A stretch of DNA of 64,000 nucleotides from Congeria kusceri (GCA_027627225.1 CM051029.1:70232578-70296577), one strand, 5' to 3'. Counted from the stretch's first letter, positions 23,300 through 36,183 are shown. Translations and numbers: made by a program. Notes: a model not told the origin generated them from the letters alone.

Positions 23300-26200
23300 A
23301 TGGAAAACAATGGAAACGAATCGGAGCATCTCAAATCTAGTGATGCTGTTATTGGGTTAGACATGGATGGGTTCGATAGGTGTGCACAGCACTCAAAGGA
23401 AATAGAATTTTATTGTCCTAACCATGATTGTTTTTGCTGCAGTCTCTGTGTAATGGCGCATTTGAAATGCGAAAACTTCAATATTCTGAAATCGTTTCTG
23501 GACCAGACATGTTCAGATATAACTGACCGGAAAGAAGCTTTGCTTAAAGCGAACGATGATACAAATAATTTGATCAAAGCAAATCAGCCATCAAGAGATG
23601 AAATAAATTATTCAATAGCTAATATCTCAGACGTGATGGAGGGAATGAAAATCCGTGTAGTAAACCTATCTGAGGACGCAAATGCTCGACTGCTGCAAGA
23701 GGCAGAAGACAAGAGATCGCAGATGATTAAACATTGCAACCAACTGCATGAAGCATTATCGAGTATTCAGAAAGATATTTGTGATATATTACCTATATAT
23801 TCTGACGTATTAAAGCATGGGACACCAGAGCAAAAGTTTATCGTTGTTAAAACTGTTGAGGCGATATTGAAAAACGCAGATAATTGCATTGCGGACCAAC
23901 GTCAGGCACTAGTGGCAATTGACATGAACGTGGACTTTACCAGTGAACTGTACAGCCTCCTGGAAATAGGCTCTGATTTTGCTACTCTGAAGGTGGAGAG
24001 CATCAGGAAAGGTATAGCATTACTAGTTTGTTCTGTTATTATTCTTATTATAATAAAACTAAAACCATTTAAACCTTTGGTTTTGAAATGTATTCAGTAT
24101 TTTAAGATGGCCCGACATTACTTTTCAACAAGCAAAGAATTTTCAACATGACACGCGCAAAGAAAGGGATCTACCTTTTTAACAGATATAGTCTATAATG
24201 TAAGCTAGGTTTAAATTTCTAGGCTTTCGGGCTTGCAAATATTCTAAACATGTGACAAATTGTAAATAATCGTTTGGATAAGAAACGTAAGAAATATAAC
24301 GTTTATCGGGATTTAAAACTGCTACGTCACATAATGGGGAATTGACAAAAAATTATATAAAAAAAGTTTCAAATCTAGTGAAATCTTATATAATTGGCTA
24401 AAACTGAATGAGAAATAAAACATTGTTGACATACACAAAATTTCGAAACACGTTGGTATAATCATTACAACGCATTGTTTAAACGCGATTTCAAAAGCGT
24501 CTCGAGACGATTTTAAACTTTTTATAACTCTTCACTTTTTGTTGTGAAATTACCACGTGGTCCATATAGCCAATCGATTTTACTTTCTGGAATTGCGTTA
24601 TGTACAAAGCATACGCCCGAAACGACAAGTAGCGCATGGATCGGTTCAAGTGTGAAATAAAATAATGTACTTAGCGAAGCGGTTAGAGTATCCGCCCCTC
24701 ACGCTAAGAACCCGGGTGCATATCCATTTTCTTCTATCATATCACATTCAATTACTGCGTGCCCCAGAATGAACATCGCATTTGCAATATCACACACCGA
24801 ACAGTGGTAGTCTATTTTAAGAAGGGCTTATCCAAGCGAGTCGTAAAGCCCGCTATTATGTGTATTATTATTATACAATTAAGTGATGTTTAATTGACTG
24901 CATTTGATGAGTATCGTGACATGTACATTACAAACTACAATTTTGTCATCAGTTTTATATGTCCTATCATCTGTGAAGTACCAGCTTTAAAGCGCTTGAT
25001 TTTGCAGTAGGTTTTTAATAATTTTCTTATTATTACTTAAACTGTTTAGTTAGCTTGATAGTATATGTTAAAAAAGAAATTGACAAGATTTAGCAGACAA
25101 GTCGATTTTATAGCCAACACTTAATCATGATTATTTCACGTTTTGATAAAACTCCAAACTGAAAGTGTAATTTATAAAAGTAATTAACTGTCTGTTTATA
25201 TTGATTAAACACATTAAAGAGTAAATGTCGACTGTGAACGTAAAATAATAACTTGCAAAGTCCACGTTTACTACGATCGAACCTACCGCAACAAAGCTTA
25301 ATTATACGCAATTTGGCCTTTGTAATCAATTTAAAGACATATGTGAAATGTTATTGAGAAAACAATAAAAAGCATGGCTTGTAATGTCAATATTTTAGTT
25401 TGCTGTTGTGCATACAAAATTACACTGGACAGACAGGCGACAAATTACGTTATCGTTATACTGTAAAATAAAGTCATGTACTATTGAAATGACATTGCTA
25501 TTTCAGGTGAACCCAATTCAGTTCCATTGAGACAAATAAATCTACTATTACTCGCGTCAGTAGAATACAGTGAAGCAAATAAAGAGAAGGAGCCTTTCTT
25601 TTCTGTAATGGACTTCATGCCGGACGGGAGGCTAGTGGCGGTGGATAATACGAATAAGAAGTGTATAATTCTGAATGAACAACTGCAACAACAAGGTATA
25701 CCATACAATTTCAACGTATCACCCCAGGACGTTGTATGCGTGTCCCACTCTGAAATAGCTGTGTCTGTGTCCGGGAAAAAAATATGTTTCCTGTCAGTGA
25801 GTCCTGGCAATATTATCAAATTTATGAGAGAAATCAAAACGGAATCAACGTTTAGCTCCATTTGTTGCATGAACACGCGCAAGATGGTTGTCAGTGCGTT
25901 TGATGATCCACATCCAGTGAGAATCATTTCGATGGCCGGTGTGGAGTCTGCGTTTGAAAACGTGGAGTTTCCGAAGAAGAAATATGAATTCAGTGCTTGT
26001 AAATGCGCGTTTGTCCAGTCGAATAATACGTTGGTAGTAACTGACAGAAAAGCCGACACTGTTTATTTGTTTGATACCGTCAAAGGTACATGTAAGAAAA
26101 TCACGAATGAGAACATGAAGGCACCTCGTGGTGTGTGTGTCGGACCTGGAGACACGGTGCTGGTCTGCAGTAATGAAAGGAACCTTATTGTGCAAATGAC

Positions 26201-26348
26201 AGTTGATGGTGACATTGTTGATGCCTTTCCAGTGGATATGAAGTTGCCGTGTACCATATGCATGGACAGGGATGGTGCCAGACTCGCGGTGACAAATAGC
26301 TATATACTCGAGAAAAAAATCCAGTTGTACAAGATATCTCAAGCCTAA
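23300..26348 (+). CDS. TRIM-like protein, copy B (B-box 2, coiled coil, propeller)
   Basis: Two coding exons, 23300-24011 and 25507-26348, give 517 residues. The ATG at 23300 has a good context (GAAATGG). Residues 28-57 form a perfect B-box 2 (Cys28, His31, Cys39, His42, Cys47, Cys50, His54, Cys57). Residues about 70-180 are a predicted coiled coil. From about residue 240 there are six propeller blades (MDFMPDGRLVAVDN to LAVTNS). There is no RING, so it probably is not an E3 ligase by itself. The intron (24012-25506, GTATAG...TTTCAG) is phase 1. The propeller resembles NHL-type ends of TRIM2/3/71-like proteins. In bivalves such genes are numerous and are often linked to immunity; its role here is an inference. 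Copy C at 42.26 kb is a close duplicate including the intron. If the intron is retained, the frame adds a hydrophobic tail (see findings). Confidence 0.88.
24660..24725 (+). repeat. tRNA-like sequence in the copy B intron
   Basis: TTAGCGAAGCGGTTAGAGT resembles an A box and CCCGGGTGCATATCC a weak B box. Copy C has a shorter version here (AATCCCCCGAGGGTGCATACC at about 43535), so about 130 bases differ between the two introns by insertion or deletion. Probably SINE-derived. Confidence 0.35.
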
Positions 26349-27890
26349 CAACACGTTTGATAACATGGCTTCTGTGGTTATGGATTAACAAATTAAGAAA
26401 TCGAAGGTGAAAACCAGTAGGTACCAACTGCCATTCAAATCAATAACAGTTGATACCTTAGGATTGGCAACCGTAGAAATGAACATTTACTAGTTCGTAG
26501 CATATTTCTTAAACAAATTGTTTTTTTAAGTTTTAGAAAAAAAACGAGATTGTAATCTGTGTACACATTTCACGATGTTTACTGTGACAGTTATGTCGCA
26601 TCAACATGCAACATATGATATCTATATAATGCCAAACTATGTACCCATCAATATTGTTTTTATGTATCGTGACATATGCATATGTTCTTTCCTATAGTTT
26701 GTATGTTCGTTAATACCCTTTCGATGCAGTAGCATTTATAACCAATGGCTACTAAAATACCAGCACTTGATAGCAAATATATTTTGAGTATATTGATGAT
26801 TTTATTCAAATGCGTATTGAACTCTTAATGAAAATGTTTTCTAAATGCAACCTTTAAAATTGAAAATCATACTCTTAATCTTGCGTCAAAACACCTGCAT
26901 ATACGCTCGTTTTCCGTGACATGTTTACATGTTTATCTACATATAACTGAACAAAATAGAACATATGGGAATTCTTTCTATTGTCGTGTATTTCGCAATC
27001 ACCGCTTCATAGAGTATCAATATTTTTGCGTGGTAAATTTAAATAACTTAGTAATTAAATAAATTGCGTAGTATATCACGATAAATACATTTATTAATTC
27101 TGGGCCATGTGTGATGATAATGCGCCTCTAAATAGGTTGAAACTTTTAAAATCCGCTTCAATAGTGTTATGGTTTATCGTGTGTTTTTTTGTTGTTGACA
27201 GCGTTAAAAATAAACCATCTTTATTTGTTCAGTAATTAGAGGGATTTTCGTTTTCTTTAATACGCTTATACCATTTTTTCCATGAGGATACATGTACATA
27301 TAGAAAATACATTGGTTATCTTATGTGCTAGTTTGACATTTGTATAACACATACAGGAATTATTACTGCAACAATTAGCTTTGTGCACCATGTTATCCAA
27401 AATAATTGAATAATAATCAACTATTTGAAAGGGTATATCATATTTTCAATGTACATTTTTTTCTTGCCAATCTTGGTGTATGACAGCTGATTTAGAGGTT
27501 TCGTGCAGTCTATCTATCTGTCTGTTGGTCTGTAAATAAATTCCGCGCTCAAAACGCGTTCTGGTGCTTGTTCTGAATTCATCATGCTATTATATTGTTG
27601 TTTTTGTTACAAACTACACGCTATTTTAGGGACAGCCCTCGTCTATTACAAGAGTAGATCATGAATTGCCAAACGATGTTTAATAAGAACTGCGACTAAT
27701 TAGAATTATCGAAAATAAAACCAACACTTTAATATTCAACACATTTGCATATATGCAATGACTTGTGATTTCGGAACGAGTAAAATGCATGCATTGATGA
27801 GTTTGCTTATGTTAATTTAAATATTGTAGCATAGCTTTTTGTAAAGAAAGACATAAAAATAATCTAATTGGTAATATAATATACATGTTA
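26349..27890. other. AT-rich intergenic sequence, nothing recognised
   Basis: Downstream of copy B. No resemblance to the 3' flank of copy C is evident, so the B/C duplication ends close to the stop codons. No gene is supported. Confidence 0.45.
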
Positions 27891-27892
27891 TA

Positions 27893-28040
27893 TATAAAAT
27901 AAAATAAAATAAAATAAAATAAAATATAATATAATATAATATAATATAATATAATATAATATAATATAATATAATATAATATAATATAATATAATATAAT
28001 ATAATATAATATATAATATAAAATATAATATAATATAATT
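27893..28040 (+). repeat. Pentanucleotide microsatellite (AAAAT/AATAT)n
   Basis: AAAAT units at 27893-27925 pass into AATAT units to about 28040. Long open frames on the minus strand (Tyr/Ile/Leu-rich) come from this tract and are not genes. Confidence 0.95.
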
Positions 28041-28239
28041 GTGCCATTGAAAATGGTCAACAAGGGCAGATTTATAATGCAAATACTTTTTGAACGTAAT
28101 TAGTTTTGTACCAAAAATAATGTTTCATTATGTTGTATTTACATTTTAAATTAGAGAATTTAATAATATTTAGAATATAATTCTTTATCAACTATAATAT
28201 TTGAGTGTGTGTTCATTATATAATGTCATATATATGTAT

Positions 28240-28800
28240 GTTTGTTTATTATACCCCCACAAACGCAGTTTGGGGGGGGGGGGGATAGCTCGTGAGCTTT
28301 TAGGTCGGTCTGTCGGTCTGTTGGTTTTCATGGTTTCTTGATGATAACTCAAGAAAAGCTTGACATATTCAAATAATTGTTGGCACACACGTGAAACACC
28401 ACAGAGCACATGTTAAGTTCAACTTTGGTTATAAACTACTAAATTTTGACAGAGTCGTGGTCCTTTTTGGACTTTAATTCCCTAAATACATGGTTTCCAG
28501 ACAATAACTCAAGAATGGCTTGACATATGCAAATAATTTTGGGGTACAAATGTGTAACGTCATAAAAAACATTTCAACTTCTACTTTCGTTACAAACCAC
28601 TAAATTGTGACAGAGTTATGGCCCATTTTTAACTTAAATTCCAAAAACATGGACAATAACTCATGAAAGGCTTCACATATTTAAGTTATTTTTGGTACGT
28701 AGGTGGAACATCATAAAATACAGATCAAGTTCAACTTTGGTTACAAAAAACTAAATATTGACAAAGTTATAGCTCCTATTGAATTTTTTTCAAATACACT
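28240..28800 (+). repeat. Tandem repeat, unit about 160 bp, 3 copies
   Basis: Blocks ATAACTCAAGAA.(A/G)GCTTGACATAT, CACACGTGAAAC or its variants, AAGTTCAACTTTGGTTA, and AAA.T.TGACAGAGT(T/C).TGG recur at about 28340, 28500 and 28660. The left edge carries CCCCCACAAACGCAGTTTGG followed by a G run. Confidence 0.75.
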
Positions 28801-29059
28801 GTTACACATTCACAAATTAAAGTATTCTCTTTGTGTCTATTTCTTTCGAATGAATGCCATAGTTTTGTGACAATGCCATATTGTGAAGGTATATCCGTCA
28901 CACATGTGACAATTCTTGTTTAAGTATTGTTACTACTCGTGTGTAATCAGTTACAGTGCTGGTAGTTTTGATAAACAACCAACGACATAGTAGAGATACA
29001 CTTATATTTATCAATCTTAATAGTAAAAGGGCATATCGATGGTATTTTTTTTGGGGGGG

Positions 29060-29150
29060 GGGGTGATGCACGGTTCCAGTAGGATTCGAACTCACGGACT
29101 TCGATTGTTGACCTACCGTCAATAGACCCAGTGCTTAGTAGTGCCTAGTA
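29060..29150 (-). repeat. tRNA-like sequence, minus strand
   Basis: Reverse-complemented, TTGACGGTAGGTCAACAATC is followed by GAGTTCGAATCCTACTGG, a good B box. The same B-box end (GGTTCCAGCAGGATTCGAAC on the plus strand) recurs near 30945 and 56085. A SINE or pseudo-tRNA is more likely than a functional tRNA. Confidence 0.4.
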
Positions 29151-29469
29151 TTTGCTCGTAATTGTAGCATTTCAATAACATAACTGCTTGTGTGTATGTA
29201 TTTACATTAAGCGTTTTGTATTCAAAATAAAGAAAATATTCTAAAAATGTCCTGTTTTATTTGCTTTATTTTTGCCCCGGTATGTACAGCAAGGTTCGAT
29301 TTTATGTTTAGTTTCAAGACAATCTATCTGTTATAGATAATGAGAAATTTGACCTAAAGCGAAAATTCTAAGTTGATAAAAGGGTAATAACTCCACCTAA
29401 ATCCTCGATATTGTTACCTTATCTTGTCTACAGAACAGTTTCATAATTGTGATTAAAGGCCTCCTTTAA

Positions 29470-30344
29470 GAAATGTCCGGCCTCCCCATAGGTTATTCCA
29501 CTCTTTGTATTGGTCCACCAGAAATGTCCGGCCTCCCCATAGGTTATTCCACTCTTTGTATTGGTCCACCAGAAATGTCCGGCCTCCCCATAGGTTATTC
29601 CACTCTTTGTATTGGTCCACCAGAAATGTCCGGCCTCCCGATAGGTTATTCCACTCTTTGTATTGGTCCACCAGAAATGTCCGGCCTCCCCATAGGTTAT
29701 TCCACTCTTTGTATTGGTCCACCAGAAATGTCCGGCCTCCCCATAGGTTATTCCACTCTTTGTATTGGTCCACCAGAAATGTCCGGCCTCCCCATAGGTT
29801 ATTCCACTCTTTGTATTGGTCCACCAGAAACATCCGGCCTCCCCATAGGTTATTCCACTCTTTGTATTGGTCCACCAGAAATGTCCGGCCTCCCCATAGG
29901 TTATTCCACTCTTTGTATTGGTCCACCAGAAATGTCCGGCCTCCCCATAGGTTATTCCACTCTTTGTACTGGTCCACCAGAAATGTAAGGCCTCCCCATA
30001 GGTTATTCCACTCTTTGTACTGGTCCACCAGAAATGTCCGGCCTCCCCATAGGTTATTCCACTCTTTGTATTGGTCCACCAGAAATGTCCGGCCTCCCCA
30101 TAGGTTATTCCACTCTTTGTATTGGTCCACCAGAAATGTCCGGCCTCCCCATAGGTTATTCCACTCTTTGTATTGGTCCACCAGAAATGTCCGGCCTCCC
30201 CATAGGTTATTCCACTCTTTGTATTGGTCCACCAGAAATGTCCGGCCTCCCCATAGGTTATTCCACTCTTTGTATTGGTCCACCAGAAATGTCCGGCCTC
30301 CCCATAGGTTATTCCACTCTTTGTATTGGTCCACCAGAAATGTC
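29470..30344 (+). repeat. Minisatellite, 51 bp x 17
   Basis: Unit GAAATGTCCGGCCTCCCCAT followed by AGGTTATTCCACTCTTTGTA and TTGGTCCACCA, about 17 tandem copies with single-base variants (one CATCC for TGTCC near 29830, one TGTAAGG near 29985). The related segment at 55645-55700 has one copy. 51 is a multiple of 3 and the unit has stop-free frames on both strands, giving 302- and 309-residue open frames that I regard as artefacts. Confidence 0.96.
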
Positions 30345-30372
30345 TTATCAGTATCTATCAATCTTTTCTCTC

Positions 30373-30656
30373 AGCTGACTCAGCATTGGCTGAGTGTACG
30401 GTGTCAATTGCAGCAGTGTATTGATCTCAGCTGACTCAGTAATGGCTGAGTGTACGGTGTCAATTGCAGCAGTGTATTGATCTCAGCTGACTCAGCAATG
30501 GCTGAGTGTACGGTGTCAATTGCAGCAGTGTATTGATCTCAGCTGACTCAGCAATGGCTGAGTGTACGGTGTCAATTGCAGCAGTGTATTGATCTCAGCT
30601 GACTCAGCAATGGCTGAGTGTACGGTGTCAATTGCAGCAGTGTATTGATCTCAGCG
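30373..30656 (+). repeat. Minisatellite, 56 bp x 5
   Basis: Units start at 30373, 30429, 30485, 30541 and 30597 (AGCTGACTCAGCAATGGCTG then AGTGTACGGTGTCAATTGCA and GCAGTGTATTGATCTC). The related segment at 55740-55800 has one copy. GCTGACTCAGC and GGCTGAGT can form small stems. Confidence 0.95.
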
Positions 30657-32541
30657 GATAAGGGTCGCAACACTGCGTCCACATCGTGACCACAGCAGGA
30701 AGCAAATCCACAGGAATACGAATCACTGTGTTACTTGCCTCGTTGTAATGGATTAGCCTTTTGATAGAGGTTATAATCAACGCCAAAATAGGCTGAGGAA
30801 AAGTCCATTGCTAAAGTGCAGAGTTTTGTTTGCACATTCTTTTATGGCATATTCCCATTTTTCATGAATATATTTTTCTACTAGCAATATTATATTGAGG
30901 GAATCGTTAAGTAAAAAATAAATGCAATTTGTTTTTCGATACATGGTTCCAGCAGGATTCGAACTCACGCCTAAAAATTCGCGCATTTCAATGAAAACTT
31001 TCCCACGCTACAGTTTAGTCTTTTTTTTGCACGGGAGAATGTTAGGGAATGTAAACTTAAAAAGTGGTTTAATGTCTACCAATAATTGTTGTATAAATAT
31101 TGGGTTTAAATTATACAGAATTGGGTGGATAGGCGGATAAAATAAAGTTAAAAACATATCCTCCACATACACTCTAGAACTGTGAATAATTATGAACATT
31201 TTTTTCTCAATGTATGTTACATTCAGAATGTTATATTCATTAACAGAACGAAAACACTATTTTGTTTAGCCTAGCGACACTTTCTAATGACAGAATCATA
31301 AACCCAAATATTTCAATAAATGGGGACGGTTTATATTTATAAAATTACTATGCATGTTATTTTGAATTTGAATTGGGGTTGTGTCTTATAAAGAATTATT
31401 TCAATTGCACCTTTAATTTCTATCACTTTCTCCAGTAGATGTTATTCGATCTCTAAAAAGATGTTACATCTTTTTCTATAAATAAAATGTGGTGACTGGT
31501 GAAAGAAGCCTCGAAATACGTCGAAATGTTATTCATGTTACTTTTACTTCATTTGCGTAGCACGAAAACATTATTTGCAATAATAATTATACACAGCAAA
31601 CTCTTGATACACCATATTCCTACTGAATATACTTTTAAATCGCCATACTCTAAGGAATTTTATGTTTGTGTTATCAAAAATGAAGTCTTCATTGTTTCAA
31701 ATGTGCTAAATGTTCCCTGAAGATTGATGGGATACACAGAATATATGTTTATTTTACTTCGAACTGTTTGTGTATTAGATAACTTCTAAACGGAACGTTT
31801 GGCATGTTGCATATCAATAACAACAGTCGTCTGAAAATTATTATTTCCATTCATTCCCGCAATTATTTTCTTACATTGTTAATTTGTTCAAGTTGCCTGA
31901 AAAATTCATATAAAAATTATGTTCACGTACATTATTTAGTTACTTATGCATCTATGGTGAAAACACGGATCGGAATGATCGGTTTATTCACAGTACAAAT
32001 ATTAATATTGATTGAATTTATCTCAAATTAATTGTGTGGTGCGAGAAGTTTACTTATAGTGTCCGAAAAGTAGGTGGGGATCGAAAAACCCGGGGTCCGG
32101 AAAGTCACGCAACCGATCATCTTGGCCCTCTTGTATTATGTTTAGGGTAAAAAAGACATTTCCGACTTAGTTTCAACGCCAATTGTCTTTTTCAAACACA
32201 GTTCTTGTTAAAATTACAAAATGAAATATTTTGCTGTTTGAATATAATAGCGAGACCGATGTGTAAAGCAATCATTTCATAAATACTTCTTAAAATATAA
32301 TTATATTTTTTGAAAATATTATATCGTATTAGCCGTCGATACGCTGCATTAATGAAAAACAAAAAGTGTTAGTTATTTAGACCTGAAGTGCATTTTTTAA
32401 AAATTAATTAGTAAACATGGTTAAAACGATATTTTTTTTAACCAGGACAGTAAAAAAAATACCTAACCGGAATACTGTCGTAACTTTAAATTTCCGAAAT
32501 GAAGACGTGACATTTTAAAGAAATATTATAAGATACAAGGT

Positions 32542-32690
32542 CAATTGCTGCCCCGTATGGGAAAATACGGGGAAGTCGGGAGATTCATATTGGGCGAGAC
32601 GCTTGCGTTACAGGGTGAATTGCTGCCCCGTATGGGAAAATACGGGGCAGCCAGGAGATTCATATTGGGCGAGACGCTATACGGGGCAAC
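32542..32690 (+). repeat. Direct repeat, 75 bp x 2, with internal palindrome
   Basis: AATTGCTGCCCCGTATGGGA at 32543 recurs at 32618. Each copy includes the palindrome CCCCGTATGGGAAAATACGGGG-like sequence and AGATTCATATTGGGCGAGAC. A related CCCCATATGGGAAAATAGGG block sits at 33133. This lies in an insert that is absent from copy 3 of the surrounding repeat. Confidence 0.8.
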
Positions 32691-33897
32691 AATTCATCCT
32701 GTATCGTTTATATCACACCAACAACCTTTTAGCAAGATTGTAAAGTAAGTAAGCTGATAAAACAACATTTAAACCAATATTTTCTTTAGAATTTAAAGTA
32801 TTTTCTGAGTGGCGTTTTGGCCTCTTTCTCTCAATTTCTTGATTTGAAGTATCTGGAAATCTTTATGCCAGCGACATTTTGACCAAACAACAAAACGTTA
32901 ACAAATCAAATAAGTCAAAAGAAAATTAAACGGCAAGGAAGCTTAGGTCAGACAGCAGTAAGTATATATGAACCAAATCTGTACCAGTTACTCGTCTCTT
33001 ATACGTTCATGTAGTCAGTATTGACATTTGCCAACTTATCAAGTTAAAGTTAACACAACATTTCTATAGAAAACCATTTTAATCGACAGACGGCCATTTT
33101 GATTTTGTACTGACCTAATATTTTCTGGAGATGCCCCATATGGGAAAATAGGGGGCAATCCCGTGATCTCTTTTAGCCAGTGGAAGTGTTGGAAATTTGT
33201 TGGAGGTGTGATATGATGGACTTCTATAGCCGTAATTGAAATAAGCAAAGCAAAATGTTGACGGTAAGCTAAATTCGTAACACAGTGTGTAGTTTACCAA
33301 ATATGGAATATGCACCGTCTCTCGCCCTGTATGAAATTTACTGGCAGTGTGTATTCCGCGTAAGTTAGACTATGTATTGTGTACTTATAATATTTTGCAC
33401 AATTATTTATTTAAAGTGTGAATGCACGATCTTTGATATCAATTATTTTCAAAACAAGCTGATGAAAGTGACAATAAAACTTGAAAGCAAACAAAAACAA
33501 ACGTAAAAAGGACGAGGGAAACACTTCAATATGAAATAAATCAACCAGTACTTGTCGACTTCTGCATCGTTTCTTTGTTTTGTGTAACCTTAACAATCTG
33601 TCATGTCAACGTACGTATATACATGTATTTGAGTTTCCGTTTATACAGACGAAAACTATTTGGTGATTTAAAAGCAATGTTTTCTTTTTCTATTTTAAAT
33701 CGAAGTATATAAGCTAATTAACTTAATTTTCTTAATTGTATTCATGTCACTATTTCTGTTGTAAGATCTTACTTACACACTTTAACTGTACAAATCTGAA
33801 CTATGCGTAGTATACAGCCGTGATCTCATGATACTTATATACAGTAATTAATGTACCTCTACCTTCTAACTATTACTTAAACACACCTAGTTAGTAT

Positions 33898-33960
33898 TTA
33901 AGGGACTTGTTCGCAGATTTTAGTTCTTGATTTTTTAAATACCATTAAACATCTTAACTT
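33898..33960. repeat. Single terminus of the AGGGACTTGTTC element family
   Basis: TTAAGGGACTTGTTCGCAG matches the terminus of the complete element at 59616-60071. No matching inverted end is visible nearby, so this is a fragment. Confidence 0.5.
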
Positions 33961-35099
33961 GACTTATTAAAGCATTGAACTAAAGAGCTCAAGTACTTAA
34001 ACAAGAAAAAACATCACAAAAAAGAAACAAGCGGCTGATGACCCTAGGTCGCTCACTTGAATTAAAGGCATTATAGTGGCTTATAACAAGAGGGCCAAAT
34101 GGCACTAAAGCACTTCCCTGAGTTTAAATATATGGGCCTTGCATTTTCATGAGATTTTCATAGTCTAAATAAACCATGTGATCCACAGAGCACGGCTACT
34201 TTCTACCCCAGGGGCATAATTGAAACAATATCTGTAGAGGGCCACTACACAATGTAACATACCAAATATGAAACCACTGGGCCTTGCGGTTTCAGAGGAG
34301 AATGTTTTTAAAGTCATATGCTATCAATATATACAATCCATATTAACCATGTGACCCCCAGGCCGTGGCCATTTTTAACCACCGGGATATACTTGAACAA
34401 TTTTTGTAGATGACCACTACTTAACGGTTCACGCAAAATATAAAACCTCTGTGCCTTACGGTTTCAACCGAGAAGATTTGTAAGGCCCTCTTGCCATATA
34501 TAAATCATGTGACGCCCCGGATCATGGCCACTTTTTATCCCATGGGCATAATTTGAACAATCTTTGTAGAGGACCACTATAAAATGTTACATACCAAATA
34601 CGAAAACACTGGGTCTTGCGGGTTAAGTTTATACAAACTTTGTGACCCCCGGGGCGTGGCCAGTTTTAAAAGAATATTTTTAAAGTCATTTTGCTATTTA
34701 AGTCTATATAAACCATGTGAGCCCCGAGATGTAGCCAGTTTTGACCCCAGGGGCATCATTTCAACAATCTTTGTAGAGGGCCAATACACAATGGTTCAAT
34801 ACCAAATATGAAACCTCTAAGCCTTGCGGTATCAGAGGAGAAGATTTTAAAAATCATTTTGCTATTTAGGTCTAAATAAACCATGTGACCCCAGGGGAGT
34901 GGCCAGTTTTGACCTCAGGGGCATCTTTGTAGAGGACCACTATACAATGTAACATACCAAATATGAAGGTATGGGCCTGGCGGTTTCAGAGGAGAAGATT
35001 TTTAAAGTCATTTTGCTATTAAAGTCAATATAAATCATGTGGTCCCTGGGGTGTGGCCAACTTCGACCCCCGGGGCATCATTGAAACAATCTTTGTAGA

Positions 35100-35384
35100 G
35101 GTTTGTTTGTTTGATTGATTGGATTTTTCGCCGTTTTTAACAGTATTTCAGTAATGTCACGGCGGTCAGTTAACCTACTCACACTTTTCATGGGCAAGCT
35201 TAGCCGATCCAAGCGGTTTACCAGTACTAAGTGCACATGCCTATGCCAGTAACTGACAAATGCCCTATTTGAAACAGAGGTAGGGCGAGAATGGCCGTAG
35301 AAATAATGTCATGAACAATCCCCACACAAGTTATGTGGCCAGGCTGGGGTTCGAACTCACGATCCCGGAGCTAGCCGGGCCCGG
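35100..35384 (+). mobile_element. SINE-like insert 1 in the 165-bp array
   Basis: Begins TTTGTTTGTTTGATTGATTG, continues GGATTTTTCGCCGTTTTTAA and ends GGTTCGAACTCACGATCCCG then GAGCTAGCCGGGCCCGG. It interrupts the array right after ATCTTTGTAGAGG, which is repeated after the insert. The GGTTCGAAC end is B-box-like. I know related sequences in many molluscs, from memory and unchecked. Confidence 0.7.
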
Positions 35385-35893
35385 CATCTTTGTAGAGGAC
35401 CACTATACAACGTTTTATACCAAATATGAAACCTATGGGCCTTGCGGTTCCAGTAGAGAAGATTTTTAAAGTCATTTTGCTATTAAAGTCTATGTAAACC
35501 ATGTGACCATCGGGATGTGGCCAGTTTTGACCCCAGGGGCATCATTTCAACTATCTTTGTAGAAAACCAATATACTATGGTTAAATACCAAAAATGAAAC
35601 CTCTGGGCCTTGCGGTTTCAAAGGAGAATATTTTTAAAGTCATTTTGCTATTTAGGTCTATATAAACCGTGTGACCCCAGGGGAGTGGCCATTTTTGACC
35701 CCAGGGGCATCATTTGAACAATTGTTGTAGAAGACCACTATACAATGTTACATACCAAATATGAAACCTATGGGCCTTGCGTTTCCAGAGGACAAGATTT
35801 TTTAAGTCATTTTGTTATTTAAGTCAATATAAACCATGTGGCCCTTGGGGTTTGGCCAATTGTGACCCCCGGGGCATGATTTGAACAATCGTT

Positions 35894-36183
35894 GAAGATG
35901 TTTGTTTCTTTGATTGATTGGATTTTTCGCCGTTTTTAACAGTATTTCAGTCATGTCACAGCGGTCAGTTAACCTACTCACACTTTTCATGGGTAAGCTT
36001 AGCCGATCCAAGCGGTTTACCAGTACTAAGTGCACATACCTATGCCAGTAACTGACAACTGCCCTACTTGAATCAGAGGTAGGGGGAAAATGTCCGTAGA
36101 AATAATGTCAAGACCAATCCCTATATAAGTTGTGTGGCCAGGCTGGGGTTCGAACTCACGATCCCGGAGCTAGCCGGGCCCGG
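35894..36183 (+). mobile_element. SINE-like insert 2 in the 165-bp array
   Basis: Nearly the same as the insert at 35100-35384 and placed at the same point of the array unit, 793-794 bases downstream. Most differences are point changes. Flanking array units share private variants (ACAACGTT, CAGTAGAGAAG, ATCGGGATGTGG), which suggests copying together with the flanks. Confidence 0.7.

Larger units (their letters stand above)
29320..33700 (+). repeat. Large dispersed repeat family, copy 2 (with expanded minisatellites)
   Basis: Collinear with 55510-57895 plus 61720-61962 and 62665-62860. Shared blocks include GAGAAATTTGACCTAAAGCG, GGCTGAGGAAAAGTCCATTG, TACACTCTAGAACTGTGAAT, TTCTCCAGTAGATGTTATTC, GTGCGAGAAGTTTACTTATA, ATATCGTATTAGCCGTCGAT and ACCGTCTCTCG.CCTGTAT. 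Relative to copy 3 it has extra sequence at about 32060-32150 and 32530-33210. No intact coding region. Short open frames here (30777-30986, 31499-31720, 31804-32031) have no known motifs. Confidence 0.8.

Noticed and set aside
25481..26427. Minus-strand open frames opposite the propeller exon of copy B (up to 192 residues)
   Set aside because: Shadow of the plus-strand exon; the same shadows appear opposite copy C, and the plus strand has splice sites and a domain.
27812..28082. Tyr/Leu/Ile-rich minus-strand open frames, possible membrane protein
   Set aside because: Translation of the AATAT microsatellite.
29453..30434. Open frames of 302, 309, 171 and 114 residues on both strands
   Set aside because: They are translations of a 51-bp minisatellite (17 codons per unit) that happens to lack stops. 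There is no non-repeat coding sequence, start context or splice site support.
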